A stretch of DNA of 64,000 nt from Streptomyces lanatus (GTDB lineage: Bacteria; Actinomycetota; Actinomycetes; Streptomycetales; Streptomycetaceae), in NCBI RefSeq assembly GCF_014655715.1, contig NZ_BNBM01000006.1, positions 1-64,000 on the forward strand. The letters run 5' to 3'. Numbering within the stretch: position 1 is the stretch's first letter; every line of letters begins with the position of its first letter. This document shows, piece by piece, positions 16,824-24,985 of the stretch. The notes under the pieces are model-generated. The model worked only from the letters and a program-made list of their open reading frames with translations. It was not told the DNA's origin and made no database searches. Position numbers and translations under genes: made by a program.

Positions 16824-17749
16824 ATGAGAGTAAGCGTGCTGGACACCGGCTCCAACACGGTCCGACTGGCCGTGTGCGACGTCGGGGACGGGGTGCCCCT
16901 CCCGGTGCACACCGCGAAGTGGAAGCTACGTCTGTCCGAACACATCGGCAGCGACGGCCGGCTCGGGGAGGAGGCCACGGAACGGCTCGTCAAGGCGTTA
17001 CGGGCGGCCGTAGAGATGGCCCGGCAGTGGGACGCGCCGGAACCCCTGGCGTTCGCGACCTGACGTTCCTGGGCGCCCGGCGCTGGATGGGCTGGCGCTC
17101 GGGTCCGCTGGCTCTCTTCGACATCGGCGGCGGTTCCCTCGAAGTGGCCTTCGGGCGGGGCAGGACACCGGAGTTCGTGGCGTCGCTGCCGCTCGGCGCG
17201 AACCGGCTCACCCGTGAGTTCTTCGACTCGGACGACCCGCCCCAGCCGTCCGAGGTGACCGCCCTGCGCCGCAAGGTGCGCCATCAGCTGCGTGACGTCT
17301 CCGCCCGTATCCGCTGGGAACATCCGCAGACGGCCGTCGCGACCTCGCGGACCTTCCAGCAACTGGCGCGGCTGTGCGGCGCCGCGCCGGGGCGCCGCGG
17401 GCCCTTCGTCGAACGGGTCCTGCACCGCCGCGATCTGCGCCGGGCCGTAGACCGGCTGGCCGCGCTGCCCGCCGGCGAGCGGGCCGCGCTGCCCGGCATC
17501 TCCACACCCCGGGCCGGACAGAGCCTGGCCGGGGCGCTGATCGGGCACGCCGCGATGAAACTGAGCGATGTGAAGACCCTGACGATCTGCCCGTGGGCCC
17601 TGCGCGAAGGCATCCTCCTGCGCCATCTGGAGGACGGGGCCGACTGGTGGGCCGACATGGAGCACCATGACGGCGCCAGGAGGCCGGACCTGGACGGCGT
17701 ACCGATCGCCTCGCACGCCCTGCGCGTGACCGTGCCCTCGTCGCCCTGA
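16824..17749 (+). pseudogene. broken Ppx/GppA exopolyphosphatase gene
   Basis: Remnant of an exopolyphosphatase/guanosine pentaphosphatase homologue. The first part (MRVSVLDTGSNTVRLAVCDV) carries the family's first phosphate-binding motif and runs to LAFAT, where TGA at 17061-17063 stops it. From 17063 a different frame continues with LTFLGARRWMGW and the second ATPase motif ALFDIGGGSLEVAFGRG, and runs to a normal C-terminus at 17749. In homologues a segment of roughly 35-40 residues lies between LAFAT and LTFL; it is absent here and the frame is lost. This looks like a single internal deletion. The product cannot be a complete enzyme unless the assembly is wrong. Confidence 0.85.
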
Positions 17750-17769
17750 CCTGCGCGGTCGTCCACGAA

Positions 17770-17797
17770 CGGGCGCCCTCGGAGTCGAAGGCGCCCG
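17770..17797. terminator. bidirectional terminator hairpin
   Basis: Perfect arms CGGGCGCC and GGCGCCCG around a 12-base loop, lying between the convergent ppx remnant (ends 17749) and the NADH dehydrogenase-like gene (ends 17812). Confidence 0.7.
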
Positions 17798-17811
17798 CTC
17801 GGGTGGGTCGT

Positions 17812-19017
17812 TCAGGCCGCGGCCGTCGCCTCGACCGGGCGGTGTACGACCCGGCGGCGGCGGGTCGGGAAACCCATCGTCGGGTTGGCGACGCCCCAGA
17901 CCGCGCCCTTGCAGACCAGTTCCTTGTACGTGGCGGCGAGACGGCCGGTGAGGGCGGCGCTGACGGCGCGGTCGTCGGCGGTGACGTACTGGATGAGGCC
18001 CTCCTTGCGGCCCAGGGAGATGCACTGGTTGAAGTAGCGCAGGGGTGCGTTCGGGAGCTTGCCGCCGGTCAGGCGGGCCGCGATGGTGTCGGCGGCCTGC
18101 CAGGCCATCGGCGTGCCCGAGGCGCAGGACATGCGCAGCGGCTTGTCGCCGCGGCCCATCGCCAGGGCCGCGTCGCCGATCGCGTACACGTCGGGGTGCG
18201 ACACCGAGCGCATCGTCCCGTCGACCACGATCTGGCCCGTGTCGGGGGCGACGTCCAGGGTGGTGGCCGCCGCGATCGGGTGAACGGCGAAGCCGGTCGT
18301 CCACACGGTGACCGCGGCCGGGATCGAACCCCCGTCGGCGGTGGTGAGGCGGTCGGCCGCCACGGCGGTGACGGCGGCGTGCTCGTACGCCGTGATGCCG
18401 AGCCCGTCGAAGACCTTGCGCAGATGCCGGCGACCCTTGGGCGAGAGCCAGTCACCCAGTCCGCCCCGGGCGGCGAGGGAGACATCGAGGTCCGGGCGGG
18501 CCTCGGCGATCTCGGTCGCGGCCTCCAGACCGGTGAGGCCACCGCCCACGACGACCACGCGTTCCCCGGCGCCCAGTGCGGCGAGGCGCTCGCGCAGCCG
18601 GAGCGCGCCCGGACGGCTCGCGATCTCGTACGCGTGCTCGGCGGCACCCGGCACACCGTGGTCGTTCCAGCTGCTGCCGAGGGCGTAGACGAGGGTGTCG
18701 TACGACAGCTCCCCGGCCCCGTCGGCGGACTCGACGGCGACGGCCCGGCGCTCGACGTCGACGCCGGTGACCCGCGCCAGCCGCACTTCGACGCCGGTGC
18801 CCGCGAACATCTCGGTGAACGGCCGGGGCCTGAGGTCATGGCCCACGGCGAGCTGGTGCATCCGGACGCGTTCGACGAAGTCGGGCTCGGCGTTGACGAG
18901 GGTGATGGCGACGTCCTCGCGGTGCAGCCGCTTGGCGAGACGCCCGGCGGCGATGGCGCCGGTGTATCCGGCTCCGAGGACGACGATGCGGTGCGGAGTG
19001 GGCTGCGTCGACTGCAT
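17812..19017 (-). CDS. type II NADH dehydrogenase-like FAD oxidoreductase
   Basis: FAD/NAD(P)-binding oxidoreductase of 401 residues. The N-terminal Rossmann motif VVLGAGYTGAIAAGRLA binds FAD and the internal motif VVVVGGGLTGLEAATEIAE binds NAD(P)H. YALGSSWNDHGVPG and the second FAD motif VYAIGDAALAM complete the fold. Type II NADH dehydrogenases pass electrons to quinone without pumping protons; a ferredoxin or flavin reductase role is the alternative. AGGAG precedes the ATG by seven bases. It follows an ECF41 sigma gene, and ECF41 factors are known to sit beside and control an oxidoreductase. A 32-bp palindrome lies 76-107 bp upstream of its start. Confidence 0.87.
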   Translation of the reverse strand: MQSTQPTPHRIVVLGAGYTGAIAAGRLAKRLHREDVAITLVNAEPDFVERVRMHQLAVGHDLRPRPFTEMFAGTGVEVRLARVTGVDVERRAVAVESADGAGELSYDTLVYALGSSWNDHGVPGAAEHAYEIASRPGALRLRERLAALGAGERVVVVGGGLTGLEAATEIAEARPDLDVSLAARGGLGDWLSPKGRRHLRKVFDGLGITAYEHAAVTAVAADRLTTADGGSIPAAVTVWTTGFAVHPIAAATTLDVAPDTGQIVVDGTMRSVSHPDVYAIGDAALAMGRGDKPLRMSCASGTPMAWQAADTIAARLTGGKLPNAPLRYFNQCISLGRKEGLIQYVTADDRAVSAALTGRLAATYKELVCKGAVWGVANPTMGFPTRRRRVVHRPVEATAAA

Positions 19018-19092
19018 GGTGCTGCTCCTGTCGGGAAGCGGATCTCTGTCGGATTCGCCTCTTGAACCGGGCAGCTCGCCGTTTCCTGACAG

Positions 19093-19124
19093 CTTCCCGA
19101 TGTGAAGCACGTCACATCGGGAAG
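19093..19124. promoter_or_regulatory. 32-bp palindrome upstream of the NADH dehydrogenase-like gene
   Basis: Perfect 13-base arms (CTTCCCGATGTGA and TCACATCGGGAAG) around AGCACG. The core TGTGAAGCACGTCACA contains the exact CRP/FNR-type pattern TGTGA-N6-TCACA and is one base from the Rex pattern TGTGAA-N4-TTCACA. It lies between the sigma gene stop and the oxidoreductase start, so it may be an operator, an attenuator hairpin, or both. Confidence 0.7.
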
Positions 19125-19153
19125 GGGTCAGATAAAAGGTGTCGGACAAGGGG

Positions 19154-20098
19154 TCAGAACATGGTCAGCCGCGGGTCGCCGTGTTCCGTCGCCGCCCACC
19201 GCTCGGTCGCCCGCTCCAGCTTGTCGGGGTTGACCTGGTTGCGGACGCCGGCGATGCCGTCGGCGGTGATCTCCAGGCACATGACGCCGATGACCTTGCC
19301 GTCGAGGACCACCACGAGGGCGGGGCCGCCGTTGGCGGTCGTGGCGTACACCTCGGGCGAGCCGCCGACCAGCGCGCGCTTGGCCTCGCCGGGCTTGAAC
19401 AGACCCCGCAGGAACTTCGCCACCGCGAGCGCGCCCTCGAACGCCTTGGCACGGGCCGGGACCTTCCCGCCGCCGTCGCCGATCGAGACGGCGTCCTGGG
19501 TGAGCAGCCGCACCAGGGGGTCGGTGTCACCGCTGGTCGCCGCCGCGAGGAACTCGTCGATGATCCGCCGCGCGGCGGCCTCGTCGATCTCGGTACGGGC
19601 CTTGCCGGCCGCGACATGGCCCTTGGCGCGGTGGAAGATCTGCTGGCTGGCGGCCTCGGTGATGTCGAGGATCTCGGCGATCTCCCCGTGCCGGTAGTCG
19701 AAGGCCTCCCGCAGCACATACACCGCCCGCTCGTTCGGCGTGAGCCGCTCCAGCAGGGCGAGGACCGCGTACGACACCGACTCGCGCTGCTCGGCGGTGT
19801 CGGCAGGGCCGAGCATCGGGTCACCGGCGAGCAGCGGTTCCGGCAGCCACTGGCCGACGTAGGTCTCGCGCCGCGCCCGGGCGGAGGTGAGCTGGTTGAG
19901 GCACAGGTTGGTGAGCGCCTTCGTCAGCCAGGCCTCGGGCACCTCGATCCGGTCCACGTCGGCTGCCTGCCAGCGCAGGAACGTCTCCTGCACGGCGTCC
20001 TCGGCCTCGCTCGCGGAGCCGAGAAGGCGGTAGGCGATGGCCCCCAGACGGGGCCTGGACGCCTCGAACCGATCCACGTCGCTCATGGTCAGGGCCAT
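19154..20098 (-). CDS. sigJ: ECF41-type RNA polymerase sigma factor
   Basis: Sigma factor of 314 residues. Regions 2 (EAEDAVQETFLRWQ) and 4 (RHGEIAEILDITEAASQQIFHRAKGH) are followed by a SnoaL-like C-terminal domain. The three ECF41 hallmarks are present: WLPEP in the linker (84-88), DGGGK (208-212) and NPDKL (290-294). In this group the C-terminal extension replaces an anti-sigma factor, first activating and then restraining the protein. The start at 20098 has AGGA eight bases upstream, unlike the ATG at 20086. The oxidoreductase directly downstream is the expected ECF41 partner. I did not find a clear ECF41 promoter (TGTCACA, 16 bases, CGTC) before it. Confidence 0.92.
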   Translation of the reverse strand: MALTMSDVDRFEASRPRLGAIAYRLLGSASEAEDAVQETFLRWQAADVDRIEVPEAWLTKALTNLCLNQLTSARARRETYVGQWLPEPLLAGDPMLGPADTAEQRESVSYAVLALLERLTPNERAVYVLREAFDYRHGEIAEILDITEAASQQIFHRAKGHVAAGKARTEIDEAAARRIIDEFLAAATSGDTDPLVRLLTQDAVSIGDGGGKVPARAKAFEGALAVAKFLRGLFKPGEAKRALVGGSPEVYATTANGGPALVVVLDGKVIGVMCLEITADGIAGVRNQVNPDKLERATERWAATEHGDPRLTMF

Positions 20099-20108
20099 GG
20101 TCGGGATC

Positions 20109-20864
20109 CTAGCCGGGCGCGGGTGGCACGGACACGGACGCCGTGGGATCGGCCGTCCGGGCACCCTCGGCGGACCTGGCACCGTCCGTGGGTTCCGCGG
20201 CCCTTGTGCCCTGCCGCGCCCCGGCCGTCACCGAGATCGTGTCGCCGATGCGGATACGGCCGTGGAACCACTCGGCGTCCTTGATGTCGAGGGCGATCAG
20301 CCCGCCCTGGGCCTCGTAGTCACTCAACACCTTCAGCTGGGGGACGTATTGGCCGATGTAGTGCGACCGGCCCTCGCTGTCGCGCAGTTCGACCACGTAC
20401 GGGACGCTGACATAGGCGGGCCCCTTGGACGGCACCTCGAAGGTCAGCTGTCGCGGGTTCTGCTTGGCGACCACCGTCAGCGGGCCGGTGAACTCCGTCG
20501 GCGCGGCGTTCCGCGACACGACCGGCAGCGCCCGGCCGTCGACGGTGAGGGTGCCCCCGCGCAGGTCGAGCGTGCCGGCGACGGGCTCAGGCGTGGGCGT
20601 GGGTGTGGGGGTGGGCGTCGGGGCGGAGTACGTGGTGGCCGGGACGCGGCTGCCGGGTGGGTGTTCCCGGGCCCCGCCGGAGTTCAGGTTCAGCGCGAGG
20701 CCGAGGACGACGAGGGCCAGGGTGCCCGCGCCGAGGGTGACCGTGACCCGGCGGCGACGCCTGCGGCGCGTCGCGCGGGCGCGGATCGCGGCGCCGTCGA
20801 CGGTCGGCGGGGTCCCTTGGTCCGCGGCCAACTCGCGCAGCGCGGCGGAGAGTTCATCGGACAC
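20109..20864 (-). CDS. single-pass membrane protein with L,D-transpeptidase-like outer domain
   Basis: A 251-residue partner of the sigma factor gene it overlaps. The cytoplasmic segment (1-45; SDELSAALRELAADQG) is followed by an Arg-rich stop, one TM helix (VTLGAGTLALVVLGLALNL), a TP-repeat linker and a beta-rich outer domain (LDLRGGTLTVDGRALPVV through DAEWFHGRIRIGDTISV). That domain recalls proteins annotated as L,D-transpeptidase-like beside SigE-type factors, but no SHGCxR catalytic motif is visible, so activity is doubtful. It may act as an anti-sigma factor; this is inferred from context. The GTG start has GGAAGGAG seven bases upstream and overlaps the sigma gene by 11 bases. Confidence 0.68.
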   Translation of the reverse strand: MSDELSAALRELAADQGTPPTVDGAAIRARATRRRRRRRVTVTLGAGTLALVVLGLALNLNSGGAREHPPGSRVPATTYSAPTPTPTPTPTPEPVAGTLDLRGGTLTVDGRALPVVSRNAAPTEFTGPLTVVAKQNPRQLTFEVPSKGPAYVSVPYVVELRDSEGRSHYIGQYVPQLKVLSDYEAQGGLIALDIKDAEWFHGRIRIGDTISVTAGARQGTRAAEPTDGARSAEGARTADPTASVSVPPAPG

Positions 20865-21369
20865 GGCCGCTCTCCTTCCGGACCGGCACATCGGCGTCGT
20901 CCGCCGCGAGGTGCTTCGCCAGCGCCGCCCGCCCCCGGGACAGCCGCGCCTTGACGGTCCCCACGGGCGCACCGGTGTCGGAGGCTACCTGTTCGACACT
21001 GAGGTCGCACAAATGGTGCAGGACGATCGCCATCCGCTGTGCCTCGGGCAGTTCGCGCAGGGCGGCGACGAGCGCGGTGTACTCGGGCCCCGGGCCCGGG
21101 GTGTGCTCCGGCGGCGGGTTGCGCCGTACCAGTTCCAGCCAGCGTTTCGCCCGCCGCCAGCGGCTCACCGCCAGCCGCATGGCCACCGTACGGATCCACG
21201 CCTCGGGCGCGCTGTCCGCCAGGAACCGCTCCCGCCGGTCCCAGGCCCGCACGAACGCCTCCTGCACGACGTCCTGGGCCTCGCCGTGGTCCCCGGTGAA
21301 GGCGTAGAGCTGCCCGGTCAGCCGGGGGAACGCGGCGGCGTAGAAAGCGTCGAACTCGTCCTCGGTCAT
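20854..21369 (-). CDS. SigE-family ECF sigma factor
   Basis: Short ECF sigma factor of 171 residues. Region 2 is AFPRLTGQLYAFTGDHGEAQDVVQEAFVRAWDRR and region 4 is SVEQVASDTGAPVGTVKARLSRGRAAL. It should direct RNA polymerase to a small regulon and be restrained by the membrane protein encoded immediately downstream. The ATG at 21369 has GGAGG about 12 bases away; a four-codon frame (ATG at 21380, MTDA) ends on an overlapping ATGA just before it and may couple translation. The divergent spacer to 21581 probably holds promoters for both directions. Confidence 0.88.
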   Translation of the reverse strand: MTEDEFDAFYAAAFPRLTGQLYAFTGDHGEAQDVVQEAFVRAWDRRERFLADSAPEAWIRTVAMRLAVSRWRRAKRWLELVRRNPPPEHTPGPGPEYTALVAALRELPEAQRMAIVLHHLCDLSVEQVASDTGAPVGTVKARLSRGRAALAKHLAADDADVPVRKESGRVR

Positions 21370-21580
21370 GCGTCGGTCATGCCTCCACCGGAATCGGTGC
21401 CCTTTCCGTGCAACCCGGCCACCTCCGCCGTGCGTACAAGTCCCGCGGCCCCCACCAGGAAGACGCAGCACACGCGTCCCCGGCTCCCACTTCCCGGACG
21501 GTGCTTTTCCTCACGGCGGTCGCGGACCGGACGCCCGCGCGCCCGGCCACGAACGTGTCCCCGAGCCGAAGGACCCCCAC

Positions 21581-22627
21581 GTGCCGGCACCCCACCACGC
21601 GCCCCACGACTTCGCCGCCTACGCCCGCGCCCACTGGCCCCGGCTGGTCGTGACGGCGCGGCTGCTCACCGACGACGACGGCGCGGCGGAGGAGTTGGCG
21701 CGCAGAACGCTGGCGCGGATGTGCGCACGGTGGCGGCGCGTGCCGCGCGACGACGTGGACTTCCATGTACGGCGCTGTCTGGTGCGGATGCACCTGCGCG
21801 GGCCGCGCGGACGGCGGGCCGCACGCCGCCGGGCCGTGCTGGTCCTGCGGTTCTGGGAGGGACTGACCGACACGGAGATCGCCCAGGTGCTGGGCTGCTC
21901 GACGGGCGCGGTACGGGCCCGGATCCGGCACGGCCTGCACGCGGCCGGCGCCGGCCCGGAGCAGCTGCGCGAGGTGTACGCCCGGACGGCCGGGGAGGTC
22001 GTCCCGTCCGAGGTGCCGCTGCCCGGCATCCAGGGACGGGGCCGCGAACTGCGCCGGCGCCGGGTCGCGGTGGCCGCGGCGGCCTGCGCGGCGCTCCTCA
22101 CGCCGGTCGCGCTGCTCGCCGTCGGCCGGGTGGGGGCGGGCGGCGCACAGGAGTTGGCGACCGGCGGCCCCCGTACGGCACCGAGTCCCGTCCGGGTCGT
22201 GACGCCGGGCGAGCGGGTCACCGCGGGGCCCGGGGTACGGGTGTGGCTGACCGCGGACGGCGGGCACTGGTCGGCTCCGGTGACCATCGCGGGCGACGAC
22301 GGCGACCGCCCGCTCGACGAACCGGGGGTCACCCTGCGGGTGGACACCGTCAAGGGCGGCTACCTCCTGTCGGGCCTCTTCCACGGCCTGCGCGGCGAAC
22401 CGAGCCGGGTGGAGGTACGCACCGGCGACGACGGCGACACGACCACGGCGAAGATCCTCGTCCTGGCGGGCAGCCCGGGCTGGGGCGTCTGGTACGCGGG
22501 AGCGCCCGTGCCCGAGAAGCAGATGAAGGCGCTACTGGACGGGGACGGGGACGAACGGATCGTGACCGTCTACGACGCCTCGGGCAAGGTGGCCGCCCGC
22601 TCGGACCGCGAGTGGTGGCGGGCATGA
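21581..22627 (+). CDS. sigma-like DNA-binding protein fused to a membrane-anchored outer domain
   Basis: A 348-residue protein. The N-terminal half keeps sigma-70 features: a region 2-like segment (YARAHWPRLVVTARLLTDDD, then AAEELARRTL) and region 4 (ARRRAVLVLRFWEGLTDTEIAQVLGCSTGAVRAR). The linker between them is almost gone, so it is probably not a normal ECF factor. After about residue 160 come an Arg-rich stop and one TM helix (VAVAAAACAALLTPVALLAVG), then a beta-rich domain of about 150 residues facing outward. The GTG start has AAGGA seven bases upstream. Its stop overlaps the following penicillin-binding protein gene (ATGA). A direct signal from wall to promoter is the attractive but unproven reading. 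Confidence 0.75.
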   Translation: MPAPHHAPHDFAAYARAHWPRLVVTARLLTDDDGAAEELARRTLARMCARWRRVPRDDVDFHVRRCLVRMHLRGPRGRRAARRRAVLVLRFWEGLTDTEIAQVLGCSTGAVRARIRHGLHAAGAGPEQLREVYARTAGEVVPSEVPLPGIQGRGRELRRRRVAVAAAACAALLTPVALLAVGRVGAGGAQELATGGPRTAPSPVRVVTPGERVTAGPGVRVWLTADGGHWSAPVTIAGDDGDRPLDEPGVTLRVDTVKGGYLLSGLFHGLRGEPSRVEVRTGDDGDTTTAKILVLAGSPGWGVWYAGAPVPEKQMKALLDGDGDERIVTVYDASGKVAARSDREWWRA

Positions 22628-24258
22628 CGGAACCCCACCGCGAACGCACCCCACGCCACACCCGCGTCCACACCCCCCTGCGCATCCGCTTCCGCCGCAC
22701 CCGGGGCCGCAGGCTCCGCCGCCTCCTGTACGCCTTCCTGGCCCTGCTCGCGACGCTGTGCACGGCCGCGGTCGTGGCGTACCAGCTCACCCCGATCCCG
22801 AAGCCGCACCCCGAGACGGTCACCCAGAGCACGGTGTTCCTCGACAAGGGCGGCGCCTACCTCGGCCGCCGCGGCCCGGTCGACCGCCAGGACGTACCCC
22901 TCTCGTCCATCCCCCGCCATGTACAGGAGGCGGTGATAGCCGCGGAGAACCGCTCGTTCCGCACGGACAACGGCATCTCGCCGAGAGCTATAGGGAGGGC
23001 CACCCTCGCGGCCCTGACCGGCGGCGAACCGCAGGGCGGCTCGACCATCACCCAGCAGTATGTGAAGAACGCGCTGCTCAGCCCGGAACGTTCACTGACC
23101 CGCAAGGCCCGCGAGGCGATCGTCGCGATCAAACTGGACCGCACCCGCAGCAAGGACGAGATCCTGGAGGGCTACCTCAACACGGTCTACTTCGGCCGGG
23201 GAGCGGCAGGCATCCAGTCGGCATCGCGCAACTACTTCGGAGTGGACGCGAAGAACTTGACGATCGCGCAGGGCGCGGCGTTGGCGTCCATCGTCAACAT
23301 CCCGTCGTACTACGAGAAGGCGGGCTCGGACGCGAAGGTCACCGCGAAGCTGGCGGACCGCTGGGAGTGGGTGCTGGACGCGATGGCGGCGAGCGGCACG
23401 ATCACGGCACGGCAGCGCACCGAGGCCCGCTTCCCGGCCTTCCGCTTCTACCCGCCGGGCGAGACGGAGGGCCAGCGCCAGTATCTGATCGACGTCGCCG
23501 CGAAGGAGGCCGCCGACCGGCTCGGCATCACCGAGGACCAGCTCGCGAGCGGCGGCTACAGCGTGACGACCACCTTCGACCTGGCCCTCCAGGACCGCGC
23601 CACCCAGCTGGTCCAGGACCATCCCGGCGGCAAGGACGGCGTACGTGTACACACGGCGGTCGTGGGCCTGGTGCCCGGCGACGGAGCCGTACGCCTGCTG
23701 TACGGCGGCTCGGACTACGCACGCCAGCCCTTCAACGACGCGGTGAGCGGGGCGGTGGAGGCGGGCACGGCCCTGGACCCCTTCGTCAAGATGGACCGCC
23801 TGGCGGGCGAGCCCCTGCGCGCCGTACTCCGCACCACGGCACCGACCCCACTCGCCCTCACCTCCGCGTACGCGACCCTCGCGGCCGGCGGCGAGCACGC
23901 CACCCCGTACACCGTCACCCGCATCACCCGCGAGGGCCGCACCGTCTACCGGGCCCACCCCGAGGTACGACGCGTCCTCGACGAGAAAGCCGCGCTGATG
24001 ATGGGCACCCGCCCGTCCCCGGCCACCGCCGCCACCCCGAGCGTGACGAAGCCCCTCCTCACAGGCGGCGCGGGCGGCGGCACCACCCGCCGCACGGTAT
24101 GGACCACCGCCTACGACCCCGACCTCACCCTCACAGTCGCCCTGTTCGCCGACCGCCCCGGCCCCAAGAAGAACACGACGACCCCGGCCCAACTACCGAA
24201 CGAGCCACCGCCGGTGGAGTTCGCGGAGGGGGTGGCGACGGGGATCATGGCTCACTGA
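22624..24258 (+). CDS. class A PBP-like glycosyltransferase with degenerate transpeptidase domain
   Basis: A 544-residue membrane protein. One N-terminal TM helix (LLYAFLALLATLCTAAVVAYQL) is followed by a complete GT51 domain: AENRSF (catalytic Glu108), GGSTITQQYVKNALLS, and SKDEILEGYLNTVYFGRGAAGI (Glu179). It should polymerise lipid II into glycan strands. The C-terminal half starts like a transpeptidase domain (TTFDLALQDRA, LYGGSDYARQPFNDA) but lacks its catalytic motifs. GSTFKP reads GTALDP (381-386), SxN is missing with the surrounding segment, and KTG is replaced by TGGAGGG. At about 540 residues it is well short of a bifunctional PBP. It is translationally coupled to the sigma-like fusion protein. 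Confidence 0.87.
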   Translation: MTEPHRERTPRHTRVHTPLRIRFRRTRGRRLRRLLYAFLALLATLCTAAVVAYQLTPIPKPHPETVTQSTVFLDKGGAYLGRRGPVDRQDVPLSSIPRHVQEAVIAAENRSFRTDNGISPRAIGRATLAALTGGEPQGGSTITQQYVKNALLSPERSLTRKAREAIVAIKLDRTRSKDEILEGYLNTVYFGRGAAGIQSASRNYFGVDAKNLTIAQGAALASIVNIPSYYEKAGSDAKVTAKLADRWEWVLDAMAASGTITARQRTEARFPAFRFYPPGETEGQRQYLIDVAAKEAADRLGITEDQLASGGYSVTTTFDLALQDRATQLVQDHPGGKDGVRVHTAVVGLVPGDGAVRLLYGGSDYARQPFNDAVSGAVEAGTALDPFVKMDRLAGEPLRAVLRTTAPTPLALTSAYATLAAGGEHATPYTVTRITREGRTVYRAHPEVRRVLDEKAALMMGTRPSPATAATPSVTKPLLTGGAGGGTTRRTVWTTAYDPDLTLTVALFADRPGPKKNTTTPAQLPNEPPPVEFAEGVATGIMAH

Positions 24259-24866
24259 CTGAGGCGATACTTCAGGTGAGTAGCCAGCGCCGTGGCCTCA
24301 ACCCGCACCGGCTCCACGTCCCGGCGCACGGCCCCCGGCCCCTCGAAGAGCCGCAGACCCGCGCCGAGCAGTGCAGGCACCACATGCAGCTGCAGCTCGT
24401 CGATGAGTCCCGCGCCCAGGTACTGCCGTACGGTGCTCGCGCCGCCCGCGATGTCGACGTTCCGGTCGCCGGCCGCGGCCCTCGCCCGGTCGAGGGCGTG
24501 GTGGATGCCGTCGGTGACGAAGGTAAAAGTGGTGCCGCCCTCCTTGACCAGGGTGGGGCGGGGGCGGTGGGTGAGGACGAAGACCAGGGTGCGGAAGGGC
24601 GGGTTGTCGCCCCAGAACTCCTCGCCCGTGTCGTACATCGTGCGCCCCATCACCACCGCGCCGGTCGCATCGAACCACTCCCGCATCAGCTCGGAGTCAC
24701 GGTTCTCCTCACCACCGCTCATGCCCTGCCGCTCCCGCCAGCTCGCCAGGTTGTGGATCCACTCGAAGAGCGGTTCGGCACCGGTGCCGCCCGGGTTGTC
24801 GAGGGTGACGTCGGGGCCGGCGATATATCCGTCGAGGGAGATGGCGAGGTCGGCGGTCACGGTCAT
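24252..24866 (-). CDS. RibD C-terminal/dihydrofolate reductase-like protein
   Basis: Soluble NADPH-dependent reductase of 204 residues. It opens with DLAISLDGYIAGPD, typical of the RibD C-terminal family, and keeps MGRTMYDTGEEFWGD, DIAGGASTVRQYLGAGLIDELQLHVVP and LGAGLRLFEG, the NADPH and substrate strands of that fold. Stand-alone members have no agreed substrate. AGGAG lies eight bases before the ATG. It overlaps the convergent PBP gene by seven bases, so its transcript must cross that gene's end. Confidence 0.88.
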   Translation of the reverse strand: MTVTADLAISLDGYIAGPDVTLDNPGGTGAEPLFEWIHNLASWRERQGMSGGEENRDSELMREWFDATGAVVMGRTMYDTGEEFWGDNPPFRTLVFVLTHRPRPTLVKEGGTTFTFVTDGIHHALDRARAAAGDRNVDIAGGASTVRQYLGAGLIDELQLHVVPALLGAGLRLFEGPGAVRRDVEPVRVEATALATHLKYRLSQ

Positions 24867-24985
24867 GAGGGGGGCTCCTGGGTGGGTGACGGGGGTGTGC
24901 CTTCACTCTCACGTCGATCGGCGGGCGGCGCATTCGACACCGCCGGTGGAATCGGCCGTGACCTGCTTCAGTGCCGCCTTCGGCG

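Noticed and set aside
19060..19095. Possible ECF41 promoter (TGTCAGG) before the NADH dehydrogenase-like gene
   Set aside because: The -35 differs at two positions and no CGTC follows at 16 bases; not strong enough to annotate.
18308..19105. Plus-strand open frames antisense to the NADH dehydrogenase gene
   Set aside because: No recognisable motif and no ribosome site; the minus strand encodes a complete conserved enzyme.
20575..20630. GGGTGTGGGCGTGG-type simple repeat
   Set aside because: It encodes the Thr-Pro linker of the membrane protein at 20109, so the periodicity is explained by coding.
20425..22623. Open frame extending the PBP gene far upstream
   Set aside because: It is antisense to the sigma pair and out of frame with the sigma-like fusion gene; the protein-like part begins only at ATG 22624.
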